A stretch of DNA of 64,000 nucleotides from Streptomyces sp. A0642 (GTDB taxonomy: Bacteria; Actinomycetota; Actinomycetes; Streptomycetales; Streptomycetaceae): positions 62,001 through 126,000 of the forward strand of contig NZ_SSBL01000005.1 of NCBI RefSeq assembly GCF_004795105.1. Reading direction: 5' to 3'. The notes beneath the pieces were generated by a model. It saw only the letters and a list, made by a program, of their open reading frames with translations. It did no database searches and was not told where the DNA came from. A program made the translations under genes and the position numbers. Shown in pieces: positions 42,395 to 50,287 of the stretch. Positions within the stretch are counted from its first letter, which is position 1. Every line of letters starts with the position of its first letter.

Positions 42395-42413
42395 AGAACT
42401 GGAGACCCCCAGC

Positions 42414-43289
42414 ATGACTCAACACGCCCTGACCCAGCGAGCCCCCGCCCACCGGCCCGCCTTACATCTGGCGTCCGCGGTGGCCCTTGCTGCCCGCGCG
42501 GTGCCTGTCCTGCCGCTGCGGGAGGGGAAGGTGCCGTTCGGGAACTGCCGCGCCTGCCGGGACAACGCGTGCGGTGGCCGGCCGAACATGAAGGCCCCCG
42601 GCCCGTGCCAGTGCCCGAGGCCGTGCCACGGATGGGCCGCCGCCACCACCGACCCGCACGTCATCAACTCGGCCATGTGGGCACAAGCGTGGTGGGACGC
42701 TGCCGGGGTCGCCTACCACCCGGGCGGTGCCGGTCTGACCGTCGTCGACCTAGACAACCCGGCCGCCATCGCATGGGCCCGCGCGACTCTGCCCGCCACA
42801 CGGACCGTGCCGACGACCCGGGGCGAGCACTGGCTCTACCAGGGCGCCATGCAGTCTGCCAACGCCGTACGGCCCGGCGTGGACATCAAGTCGGCCATGT
42901 CCTACGCACGGTGGCTCGGCCCCGGTAGCGGCACCATGGCTGATCTGCCGGACGTCGTACGCGCGCTGACCGTGAAAGAACCCTCCACGGTCCGACCATC
43001 AACCGTCAACGTGCCCCCACGGGCCGGAGGCGGCCAGTGCCCGCACCGCATGCCCGCCTATCTGGACCGTGGCATCGCCATGGCCGAGCAGCGCATCACC
43101 GAGGCCCGCAGCGCCGTGCACGCGACCGTCTACCGGACCTTCCTCGCGGTGCTGTCCGCGCACGGCCGGTGCGGCTGCCTGACCGAAACCCACATCACGC
43201 GGCTGTTCACCGCCGCCCAGACCAAGGGCGAGTCCGTCCGGCACTGCACGGTCGCGTGGACCAACGCCCAGACCAGGTTGGGACTGTGA
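42414..43289 (+). CDS. bifunctional DNA primase/polymerase (Prim-Pol) replication protein
   Basis: A 291-aa Prim-Pol domain protein of the AICE RepPP type, which would prime replication of the excised element. The catalytic acidic pair is VVDLDNP (D112, D114), and HWLYQG matches the downstream His-containing motif. The N-terminal cysteines 45, 48, 53, 65, 67 and 71 suggest a zinc site inside the domain. The ATG at 42414 follows CTGGAGACC. It is followed directly by the NTPase gene, as in other Prim-Pol elements. Confidence 0.88.
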   Translation: MTQHALTQRAPAHRPALHLASAVALAARAVPVLPLREGKVPFGNCRACRDNACGGRPNMKAPGPCQCPRPCHGWAAATTDPHVINSAMWAQAWWDAAGVAYHPGGAGLTVVDLDNPAAIAWARATLPATRTVPTTRGEHWLYQGAMQSANAVRPGVDIKSAMSYARWLGPGSGTMADLPDVVRALTVKEPSTVRPSTVNVPPRAGGGQCPHRMPAYLDRGIAMAEQRITEARSAVHATVYRTFLAVLSAHGRCGCLTETHITRLFTAAQTKGESVRHCTVAWTNAQTRLGL

Positions 43290-43291
43290 CC

Positions 43292-44767
43292 ATGGCTGAC
43301 GACGAGAAGAACCCCGCCCGCGAGGTCATCACCGACTACGCGCAGGCGCACTTCCGGTACTTCCGCACCGCGGATGGCACCGTGTACGCGCAGAAGAATG
43401 GCCACCCCGTCGCCCGCCCGATCCGCTCCCAGGGCACGACCGGCAGCCACCGGCAGGAACTCATGGTGGGGCTGTTCAAGGACGGGCGCGGCGTGTTCAA
43501 CGGGACCGCGCTCAAGGAGGCGCTGGACCTGATCGAGGCTTTGGCACTGACTGAGAACACCCAGCCCGTGCACATCCGCGTGGCCCCCGGATTCGACGGG
43601 GCGACGTGGCTGGACCTGGGCCGCAGCGACGGGCAGTCCGTCCGTATCCACCCCACCGGCTGGGACATCACCGTGCCCGACCCTCGGGAGGTGTGCTGGC
43701 GGCGCACCCAGCTCACCGGGGAACTCCCGTTGCCGGTCAAGGACACCGACGGCAAGGGCATTGACCTGTTGTTCAGGCTGACGAACTTCGCCAACGCGGA
43801 GACCGAGTGCCTTGCTATGGCGTGGCTGGTCGGCTGTCTGGGCCCGTCGGTGCCCGTCCCCGCCCCGTTCCTCACCGGCCCGCAGGGCGCGGGCAAGTCC
43901 ACGGCCGGCCGGATGCTCGTGCGGATCATCGAGGGCATGAGCGGCGACTTGCGTCGGGCGCCCAAGGATGAGGAGAACCTGATCGCGGCCGTGGCGGCGG
44001 GATGGGTCACCGCGCTGGACAACCTCTCCCACCTGACGCCGGACCTCGCCGACGCCATGTGCTGCGTCGTCACCGGGGCCGAGAGCGTGAAGCGGGCCCT
44101 GTTCACCGACGGCGACGTGCACCGCGTCGGCTACCGCCGCCCCCTGCTCCTGACCGGCATCGACGTGGGCGTCCTCCGGGGTGACCTCGCGGAACGACTT
44201 CTGCCGTTGCGCCTGGAGCGCCCCCGCGTCCGCCGCACCGAGGCCGAACTGTGGGCGGAGTTCGAAGAGGCGCTGCCCGTCATCCTCGGGTCGCTCCTGG
44301 ACCTCACGGTCAAGGTCCGCGCGGCCGAGGCGGAGACGCCCACCGATCTGCGGATGGCCGACTTCGCCCACCTGTGCGCGCAGTTCGACGCGACGTCCAG
44401 CCTCGGAGCACTCGCCGCCTACCGGGCCAGCCTGGACGACCTGAACGACGACGTGATCGAAGGCGATCTCCTCGCGCAGACCGTTCTCCAGCATGCCGAG
44501 AGCATCGAACCAGGCGGCGACCAGCGGATGACCTCCACCCAGTGGCTGCACTGCCTCAGCAGCGTCTACAACGGCGACGATCTGCGGCCCCTGCCCAAAG
44601 GGTGGCCGACCACCGGCAAAGTCCTCTCCGACCGCCTCAAGCGCCTCCAACCCACCCTGGCCGCCCGTGGGGTGCTCATCGACTCGGGCCGCACCCGCGA
44701 GGGCCGCTACCTCGAAATGACCCGCCGCGCCGCACCGACCCCGCACGAGCAGACCGAAGCGTTCTGA
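43292..44767 (+). CDS. replication-associated NTPase/helicase
   Basis: A 491-aa P-loop protein, the usual partner of Prim-Pol in AICEs and phages. Walker A is GPQGAGKS (196-203), a Walker B-like acidic stretch is WVTALDNLSHL, and the sensor region is RPLLLTGIDVG. The N-terminal 150 residues and the C-terminal region (PLPKGWPTTGKVLSDRLKRL, a winged-helix-like part) resemble phage primase-helicase helpers. The ATG at 43292 is used; an in-frame GTG at 43286 overlaps the Prim-Pol stop as GTGA and may be the true coupled start. Confidence 0.85.
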   Translation: MADDEKNPAREVITDYAQAHFRYFRTADGTVYAQKNGHPVARPIRSQGTTGSHRQELMVGLFKDGRGVFNGTALKEALDLIEALALTENTQPVHIRVAPGFDGATWLDLGRSDGQSVRIHPTGWDITVPDPREVCWRRTQLTGELPLPVKDTDGKGIDLLFRLTNFANAETECLAMAWLVGCLGPSVPVPAPFLTGPQGAGKSTAGRMLVRIIEGMSGDLRRAPKDEENLIAAVAAGWVTALDNLSHLTPDLADAMCCVVTGAESVKRALFTDGDVHRVGYRRPLLLTGIDVGVLRGDLAERLLPLRLERPRVRRTEAELWAEFEEALPVILGSLLDLTVKVRAAEAETPTDLRMADFAHLCAQFDATSSLGALAAYRASLDDLNDDVIEGDLLAQTVLQHAESIEPGGDQRMTSTQWLHCLSSVYNGDDLRPLPKGWPTTGKVLSDRLKRLQPTLAARGVLIDSGRTREGRYLEMTRRAAPTPHEQTEAF

Positions 44768-44790
44768 CCCGCAGCCCGTTCGCCCGGACA

Positions 44791-44835
44791 AGCAAGAAGA
44801 GCACCCGCTCCCAGGGGCCGCGTGCTCTTCTTGCT
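44791..44835. terminator. terminator after the replication genes
   Basis: AGCAAGAAGAGCAC (44791-44804) is complementary over 14 bases to 44822-44835, around a 17-base loop, 24 bases after the NTPase stop. It separates the rep genes from the iteron region. Confidence 0.75.
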
Positions 44836-44946
44836 GTTCGGCGGAACGCCGCCCAAGGGTCGTGCCGCGCAGCGGCCCCTCACTCGCGCTCTGAGGGGCA
44901 CCCGGACTACTACGAACGCCCCTTCTTTTCCTAAGTAGGGAAGCTC

Positions 44947-45152
44947 TGCGTCACAGCGTCACGCGGACGGCAAACACGTCCTCTGGCCTGCGGATACAGG
45001 CGTGACGCAGACGGAAATCTCTGCGTCATCCTGCGTCACCTGCGTCACGCCGTGACGCAGGCCGTGACGCACCGATGACGCAGGGAAGCACCCCCGCGTC
45101 ACACAAAACACCAGGTCAAAAGCCCGCGTGACGCTGGTGACGCTGTGACGCA
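44947..45152. repeat. iteron array, probable origin of replication
   Basis: Thirteen copies of TGCGTCAC or its complement GTGACGCA, allowing one changed base, occur in 206 bp. Forward copies start at 44947, 44955, 45022, 45032, 45041 and 45095; reverse copies at 45002, 45052, 45064, 45075, 45128, 45137 and 45145. The octamers lie between the replication genes and xis/int, where no gene exists (44768-45236). This is the structure of an iteron origin; binding by Prim-Pol or NTPase is inferred. Confidence 0.75.
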
Positions 45153-45236
45153 GAAATCCGCACCTAGGACACACGCAGGCCAAGGTCTTGAGCTCAACCC
45201 CCGAAGGCAATGACGACTGCCCAGGAGGCACCCCGG

Positions 45237-45440
45237 ATGAGCACCGCGATCGCCGCCCCCATCGACCGACTCCTGTACAAGCCGGAGGAAGCTGCCGAAG
45301 CACTCGCAGTCGGCCGATCGACTGTCTACGAGCTGATGGCCGAAGGAGCGCTCAAGTACATCAAGTTGGGCAGCATCCGCCGCATCCGGCGGGCGGACCT
45401 CGAAACGTACGTAAAGAACCTCGCCCCCCTGTCCGGCTGA
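45237..45440 (+). CDS. xis: excisionase (helix-turn-helix, MerR-like fold)
   Basis: A 67-aa excisionase-family protein (HTH_17): LLYKPEEAAEALAVGRSTVY, then LMAEGALKYIKLGSIRRIRR and LETYVKNL. It would bend att DNA and direct Int toward excision. The ATG at 45237 follows CAGGAGGCAC at nine bases and is better than the ATG at 45210. The int gene begins 62 bp after its stop, behind a strong hairpin. Confidence 0.88.
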   Translation: MSTAIAAPIDRLLYKPEEAAEALAVGRSTVYELMAEGALKYIKLGSIRRIRRADLETYVKNLAPLSG

Positions 45441-45453
45441 TCTGAGCACCCCC

Positions 45454-45486
45454 GAGGCGCCCCGAGCATCCCGCTCGGGGCGCCTC
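45454..45486. terminator. hairpin between xis and int
   Basis: GAGGCGCCCCGAG (45454-45466) pairs exactly with CTCGGGGCGCCTC (45474-45486) around CATCCCG. It would partly uncouple int from xis transcription or stabilise the xis mRNA end. Confidence 0.65.
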
Positions 45487-45502
45487 CCGCATGGAGGAAC
45501 GC

Positions 45503-46900
45503 ATGAGCCCGCGAAAGCCCAACATGGAATCGTCTTTCTACCTCGGTGCCGACGGCTGGTGGCACGGTCGCGTGACGATGGGCGTGAAGAACGACGGCAG
45601 TCCTGACCGCCGCCACCGTCGCGCCAAGACCGAGCCCGGCATCAAGAGCAAGGTGCGGGAGTTGGAACGTCTCCGCGACCAGGGCCGCGCGCCGGCCGCG
45701 GGGCGCAAGCCGACCGTAGCGAAGTGGATGGAGACCTACCTCACCGACATCGCGAGCCTGAAGCTCAAGCCGCGGTCGCTGGATGACTACTGGTCCAAGA
45801 CCCGCAACGACATCATCCCGGGGGTCGGTCAGCACCGGATCGACAAGCTTCAGCCGGAGCACCTGGAACGCATGTACCGGGCGCTGCTCGATGCCGGACA
45901 CGCACCGTCCCACGTGGTGAAGGTGCACCGCATTCTGTCCCGCGCCCTGAAGATTGCCCACCGCCGCCGCATCATCGGCGAGAACGTCGCCACGCTCGTG
46001 GACCCACCCAGCGTCGACGAGACGGAAGCCAACCCCTTCACGCAGGAGGAAGCGAAGGCGTTCCTTGAAGCTGCGGCGAAGCGTCCCTCCTTCATGCGGT
46101 GGATCGTCGGCGTCGGCATGGGATTCCGGCAGGGCGAAACGCTCGGGCTGCGGTGGCAGTACGTCGACCTGGAGGCCGAGCTGTTCCACCCCAAGTGGCA
46201 GCTCCAGCGCCTGACGTGGCGGCACGGCTGCGACGACCCGCACACCTGCGGAGCGCGTCTCCACCGTTTCAGGCCCTGCCCGCCGAACTGCACCACGCAC
46301 GAGGGCTACAAGCGCGGTTGCCCGAAGCCCTGCACCAAGACGTGCACGAAGCACGCGAGCGCCTGCCCCGCGCGCAAAGAAGGCGGTCTGGTCTTCACCC
46401 GGCCCAAGACCAAGAAGAGTCAGAACGCCGTCCCTATCCCGCCCGTCTTCATCCCGTTCCTGCATGACCACAAGGCGCAGCAAGACGAGATGCGAGCCGC
46501 AGCGGCCGAACTGTGGCAGGAGCACGACGTCGTCTTTTCGCGGCCAGACGGACGCCCGCTCGACCCGCGCGCCGACTACGAGGAGTTCAAGGAGTTGCTT
46601 GTGGAGGCTGGGATCGACGACCGCCGCCTGTACGACGGCAGTCGCCACACGGCCGGCACGATCCTGAACGAACTGGGCGTGGACATGCCCACCATCATGG
46701 AGATCCTTCGACACACCCAGATCAGCCAGACCCGGCGGTACGTGAAGGGGCGGTCCCACCTGTCGAAGGACGCCATGCGCCGCATGGGCGAGTTCTTCGT
46801 ACCCTCGCCGGCAAAGCCGGATCCGGGCCCCACTGAGACCAGAACTGAGACCAGCGACACTCGCGCGGCCCGCGCCCGGCGGCGGCGGCGCATCCAGTAA
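45503..46900 (+). CDS. int: tyrosine site-specific integrase
   Basis: A 465-aa tyrosine recombinase for integration at tRNA-Thr. An AP2-like arm-binding start, a core-binding domain (about 70-165) and a catalytic domain (about 175-430) are visible. Arg209 (GFRQGETLGLRW), Arg381-His382 (DGSRHTAGT), His404 (LRHTQIS) and the nucleophile Tyr413 (TRRYVKG) are present. A cysteine-rich insertion (C243, 249, 259, 263, 273, 277, 281, 288) lies between Arg209 and the second catalytic half. The ATG at 45503 follows GGAGG. The stop lies 48 bp from the att site. Confidence 0.93.
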   Translation: MSPRKPNMESSFYLGADGWWHGRVTMGVKNDGSPDRRHRRAKTEPGIKSKVRELERLRDQGRAPAAGRKPTVAKWMETYLTDIASLKLKPRSLDDYWSKTRNDIIPGVGQHRIDKLQPEHLERMYRALLDAGHAPSHVVKVHRILSRALKIAHRRRIIGENVATLVDPPSVDETEANPFTQEEAKAFLEAAAKRPSFMRWIVGVGMGFRQGETLGLRWQYVDLEAELFHPKWQLQRLTWRHGCDDPHTCGARLHRFRPCPPNCTTHEGYKRGCPKPCTKTCTKHASACPARKEGGLVFTRPKTKKSQNAVPIPPVFIPFLHDHKAQQDEMRAAAAELWQEHDVVFSRPDGRPLDPRADYEEFKELLVEAGIDDRRLYDGSRHTAGTILNELGVDMPTIMEILRHTQISQTRRYVKGRSHLSKDAMRRMGEFFVPSPAKPDPGPTETRTETSDTRAARARRRRRIQ

Positions 46901-46907
46901 AAGCAAA

Positions 46908-46940
46908 AGCCCCAGGTCACGGCGAGTGAGTCCTGAGGCT
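46908..46940. terminator. element-borne copy of the tRNA terminator
   Basis: Nearly the same sequence as 32168-32200, with one change in the stem (AGCCTCAGG instead of AGCCCCAGG on the minus strand, leaving a G-U pair). It begins eight bases after the int stop and ends eight bases before the tRNA 3' end. It can terminate int on one strand and the tRNA on the other. Confidence 0.75.
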
Positions 46941-46946
46941 TCTACA

Positions 46947-46990
46947 GAGCCGCCTTCGGGATTCGAACCCGAGACCTACGCATTACGAGT
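46947..46990 (-). repeat. element end at the intact tRNA (att)
   Basis: This 44-base stretch is identical to 32206-32249. It forms the 3' half of the working tRNA gene, so the element restores the tRNA it entered. The att core with int beside it is the standard AICE arrangement. Confidence 0.93.
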
Positions 46991-47021
46991 GCGTTGCTCT
47001 GGCCAACTGAGCTAAGGCGGC
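46948..47021 (-). tRNA. tRNA-Thr (anticodon CGT)
   Basis: A 74-nt tRNA on the minus strand. The acceptor GCCGCCT pairs with AGGCGGC; the D stem is GCTC/GAGC; the anticodon stem ACGCA/TGCGT holds the loop CTCGTAA, so the anticodon CGT reads ACG (Thr); the T stem is TCGGG/CCCGA around TTCGAAT. The discriminator is T and CCA is not encoded. It is the integration site of the element. Confidence 0.96.
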
Positions 47022-47119
47022 GCGCCCTGTCGCACCATGGTGCGATCAGCAGCGTCGCCAAGTCTACACAGTTTCGGGGAGTGCTCCGTACCGCCCCGTT
47101 CCCTCGCCTCAGCCGCAGG

Positions 47120-48670
47120 TCAGGAGCACTTCTTGCCGTCGTCCGGCGCGGTGCCCTCCAGGAGGTACGTGTTGATCGCCGTGTCGATGCAGTCGCTGCC
47201 CCGGCCGTACGCCGTGTGCCCGTCGCCCTCGTAGGTGAGGAGGGTGCCCGAGGAGAGCTGGCCGGCGAGGGAACGGGCCCACTTGTACGGGGTCGCCGGG
47301 TCCCGGGTCGTGCCGACGACCACGATGGGGGCGGCGCCCTCGGCCTTGACGGGGTGCGGGGTGCCGGTGGCGGGGACCGGCCAGTAGGCGCAGTTCAGGG
47401 AGGCCCAGGCGAAGCCCTTCCCGAAGACCGGCGACGCCTTCTCGAAGGTGGGCAGGGCCTGGGTGACCGCCTGGGAGGTGGGGAAGGCGGGCGGGGAGTC
47501 GAGGCAGTTCACGGCGGCGTTGGCGTACATGAGATTCGTGTACGTGCCGTTCGGCTCGCGCTCGTAGTAGCTGTCCGCCAGGGAGAGCAGACCCGAACCG
47601 TCACCCGCCCTGGCTCCCGCCAGCGCCTCACGCAGCTGGGGCCAGGCCGACTCGTCGTACATGGCGGCGATGACGCCCGTGGTGGCGAGGGACTCGCCGA
47701 GCTTGCGGGACTCGCCGGTGGCGATCGGCTTCGCGTCGAGGTCGCTGAACAGCTTCTTCAGGTTCGTCGCCGCGTCGGCGGCGGACGCCGTGCCGAGCGG
47801 GCAGTCCGCCTTCTTCACGCAGTCCGCCGCGAAGGACTGGAACGCGGTCTCGAAGCCCGCGGTCTGGTCCCGGTTCATCTCGGCGGACGGAAGCGAGGGG
47901 TCCATCGCACCGTCGAGAACGAGTCGGCCCGCCCGCGCGGGGAAGAGTTCGGCGTACGTGGCGCCCAGGAAGGTCCCGTACGACGCTCCGACGTAGTGCA
48001 GCTGCTCGTCTCCGAGCAGCGCCCGCAGGATGTCCATGTCACGGGCCGTCTCCACGGTGGAGACGTGCGGCAGGATCTCGCCCGAGCGCTGCTCGCAGCC
48101 CGTGGCGAACTTCTTGAAGGCGCCGCTCAGCTTCGTGACCTCGACGGCGTCATCGGGGGTCTGGTCGACCTGCGTGTAGGCGTCCATCTGTGAACCGGTG
48201 AGGCATTCGACGGGTTCGCTGCGCGCCACTCCGCGCGGGTCGATGGCCACCATGTCGTAGCGGGCGCGCACCTGGGCGGGGTAGCCGATCGCGGCGTAGC
48301 CCTGGAGGTAGCCGATCGCCGATCCGCCGGGACCGCCCGGGTTGACCAGGAGGGAGCCGATCCGCTTGCCGGGCCCGGTGGCCTTCTTGCGGGAGACCGC
48401 CAGTTTGATCTCGCCGCCGTCCGGCTCCGCGTAGTCGAGCGGCGCCTTCATCGTGGCGCACTGGAATCCGGTCACGCCGCAGTTCCGCCACTTCAGGTGC
48501 TGTGCGTAGAACGGCTTCAGCGCCCCCGGAACGGCGGAGGGTGACGCCGGGGCCGCCTGCGCGGGCGAGGAGGCACCCGTCGTCGAACTCCCGTCGGTGC
48601 AGCCGGAGATGAGGAGGCCGGCAGTGCCGAGCGCAAGGGCGAGGGTACGGAGCGGGCGCCTGATGTGCAT
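47120..48670 (-). CDS. secreted alpha/beta-hydrolase lipoprotein (tripeptidyl aminopeptidase-like)
   Basis: A 516-aa exported peptidase of the S33 family. The lipobox LISGC (about 19-23) follows a basic start (MHIRRPLRTLALALG). The hydrolase has NPGGPGGSAIGY (oxyanion loop), IDPRG, the nucleophile in VGASYGTF (GxSxG) and the late RDPATPYKWA (Asp) and EGDGHTAYG (His), the complete triad. A cleavage of tripeptides from protein ends is inferred from the family. The ATG at 48670 has a poor ribosome site; the frame is open upstream through an unrelated stretch. The gene resembles SCO3540. Confidence 0.88.
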   Translation of the reverse strand: MHIRRPLRTLALALGTAGLLISGCTDGSSTTGASSPAQAAPASPSAVPGALKPFYAQHLKWRNCGVTGFQCATMKAPLDYAEPDGGEIKLAVSRKKATGPGKRIGSLLVNPGGPGGSAIGYLQGYAAIGYPAQVRARYDMVAIDPRGVARSEPVECLTGSQMDAYTQVDQTPDDAVEVTKLSGAFKKFATGCEQRSGEILPHVSTVETARDMDILRALLGDEQLHYVGASYGTFLGATYAELFPARAGRLVLDGAMDPSLPSAEMNRDQTAGFETAFQSFAADCVKKADCPLGTASAADAATNLKKLFSDLDAKPIATGESRKLGESLATTGVIAAMYDESAWPQLREALAGARAGDGSGLLSLADSYYEREPNGTYTNLMYANAAVNCLDSPPAFPTSQAVTQALPTFEKASPVFGKGFAWASLNCAYWPVPATGTPHPVKAEGAAPIVVVGTTRDPATPYKWARSLAGQLSSGTLLTYEGDGHTAYGRGSDCIDTAINTYLLEGTAPDDGKKCS

Positions 48671-48783
48671 GTCCGGAGCGTAGCCGCCGGGCGTCGGCTC
48701 GTCCGATTCCCTGCTCTTTCGGGTGATTCGGCGGCCGGTCGGCGGCGTCGTGACGGCACACGCAACCGGCCACGGCCGGTGTC

Positions 48784-49989
48784 TCAGCCCGCCCGCAGCG
48801 CCATCGTCATCGCCTCCACCGCGAGCAGCGGTGCCACGTTGCGCTCCAGGGCCCGGCGGCAGGCGGTCACGGCCTCGATCCGGCGCAGGGTGCGCTCGGG
48901 CGTGGACGAGCCGGCGATGCGGTCGAGGGAGTCCTGGGCGTCCGCGTTGGCGATGGCGATGCGGGAGCCCAGTTGCAGGGCGAGCACATCGCGGTAGAAC
49001 CCGGTCAGTTCGGTGAGCGCCAGATCGAGGCTGTCGCGCTGCGTACGGGTCTTGCGGCGCTTCTGCCGGTCCTCCAGGTCCTTCATCACCCCTGCCGTGC
49101 CCCGCGGCATCCGGCCCCCGGCGGAGGCGCCGAGCGCCGCCTTCATGTCTTCCGTCTCCTTGACGTCGACGTCCTCGGACGCCTGCTTCGCGTCGTCGGT
49201 GGCGGTGTCGATCAGCTCCTGGGCGGCCTTGAGGCAGCCGCCGATGTCCTCGACCCGCAGCGGAAGCTTCAGGACGGCCGCTCTGCGGGCCCGCGCCCGC
49301 TCGTCGGTGGCCAGGCGGCGGGCCCTGCCGATGTGCCCCTGGGTGGCACGGGCGGCGGCCGCGGCGCGCTCCGGATCGATCCCGTCGCGCCGGATCAGCA
49401 CATCGGCGACGGCGTCGACCGACGGGGTCCGCAGGGTGAGGTGGCGGCACCGTGACCGGATCGTCGGCAGCACGTCCTCCAGCGAGGGCGCGCAGAGCAG
49501 CCACACCGTGCGGGGCGCGGGCTCCTCGACCGCCTTGAGCAGTACGTTGCCCGCGCCCTCGGTGAGGCGGTCGGCGTCCTCCATGACGATGACCTGCCAA
49601 CGGCCGACGGCAGGCGAGAGCTGGGCGCGGCGGACCAGCTCCCGGGTCTCCTTCACACCGATGGAGAGCAGATCGGTCCGGATCACGTCGACATCGGCAT
49701 GCGTACCGATGAGGCTCGTGTGGCAGCCGTCACAGAAGCCGCACCCCGGCGCCCCGCCCAGGGCACGGTCCGGGCTGGTGCACTGCAGAGCGGCGGCGAA
49801 CGCCCGGGCGGCAGTGGACCGACCGGAACCCGGGGGGCCGGTGAACAGCCAGGCGTGGGTCATCCTCGATCCCGGCGGCACCGGCTCGCCGGCGGAATGG
49901 GCGGTGACCAGCGCGTCGGCATCCCGGGCGGCGGCACCGAGCTGCTCCTGCACGCGGTCCTGGCCGACCAGGTCGTCCCATACGGACAT
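48784..49989 (-). CDS. holB: DNA polymerase III subunit delta-prime
   Basis: A 401-aa clamp-loader subunit. The AAA+ domain has GPPGSGRST (51-59), with Arg57 where an ATPase would have Lys, fitting a non-hydrolysing delta-prime. Zinc ligands C70, C83, C86 and C89 are in place (QC and PGCGFCDGC), and the SRC motif is SRCRHL. The C-terminal collar domain is long and Arg-rich. The ATG at 49989 gives MSVWDDLVGQ. It follows tmk on the same strand, 298 bp downstream of that gene's stop. Confidence 0.93.
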   Translation of the reverse strand: MSVWDDLVGQDRVQEQLGAAARDADALVTAHSAGEPVPPGSRMTHAWLFTGPPGSGRSTAARAFAAALQCTSPDRALGGAPGCGFCDGCHTSLIGTHADVDVIRTDLLSIGVKETRELVRRAQLSPAVGRWQVIVMEDADRLTEGAGNVLLKAVEEPAPRTVWLLCAPSLEDVLPTIRSRCRHLTLRTPSVDAVADVLIRRDGIDPERAAAAARATQGHIGRARRLATDERARARRAAVLKLPLRVEDIGGCLKAAQELIDTATDDAKQASEDVDVKETEDMKAALGASAGGRMPRGTAGVMKDLEDRQKRRKTRTQRDSLDLALTELTGFYRDVLALQLGSRIAIANADAQDSLDRIAGSSTPERTLRRIEAVTACRRALERNVAPLLAVEAMTMALRAG

Positions 49990-50239
49990 GGGTCACCGCC
50001 CTTCCGGTGGTGTGCGGCCGCGCCGGCGTTCCGTGGAACGGCGGCCCGGCTCCGTGTGGCTCTCGTCGCGGCTGTCGCCGCGAGGAGAGCCGTGACGTTC
50101 GTCGATCCGGCTTCCCATTGTGGGGGACGGGTCTGACAATCCCGGCAGACGGACGGAGGGACGGGTGGACCGAGACGGATCGACGGGTGGACGGACGGGC
50201 GGTTCAACGGCTCGTCGAGGCCCGTCGAGCCGTCGGGAC

Positions 50240-50277
50240 GCCGATGGCCCCGCGCCTCTTCGCGCGGGGCCATCGGC
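50240..50277. terminator. strong hairpin after tmk
   Basis: A 16-bp perfect stem (50240-50255 with 50262-50277) has a CTCTTC loop. It lies 10 bases beyond the tmk stop on the minus strand. The remaining gap to the holB start (49990-50239) holds GC-rich spacer with no gene. Confidence 0.75.
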
Positions 50278-50287
50278 GGCCGGTCGG

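Larger units (their letters stand above)
32206..46990. mobile_element. actinomycete integrative and conjugative element (AICE), Prim-Pol type
   Basis: A 14.8-kb element bounded by 44-bp direct copies of the tRNA-Thr 3' end. It carries a complete set of AICE functions: tyrosine integrase and excisionase beside the intact tRNA, a replication pair of Prim-Pol and NTPase with an adjoining iteron array, the FtsK-like DNA translocase TraB, a spread operon (DUF6284, DUF6303, DUF2637 membrane protein, RRQRL zinc protein, SpdD-like protein) and a GntR regulator with upstream operators. Cargo lies at the end far from int. Conjugation would move double-stranded DNA through TraB; no relaxase is present, as expected for this class. 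No gene of the set is visibly broken. Confidence 0.9.

Noticed and set aside
44947..45152. CRISPR array
   Set aside because: The repeats are 8 bp, lie in both orientations and have irregular spacing; no cas genes are near.
48671..49600. Fusion of the peptidase lipoprotein with an upstream 310-residue extension
   Set aside because: The extension is a shadow of holB, and the lipobox signal begins at 48670.
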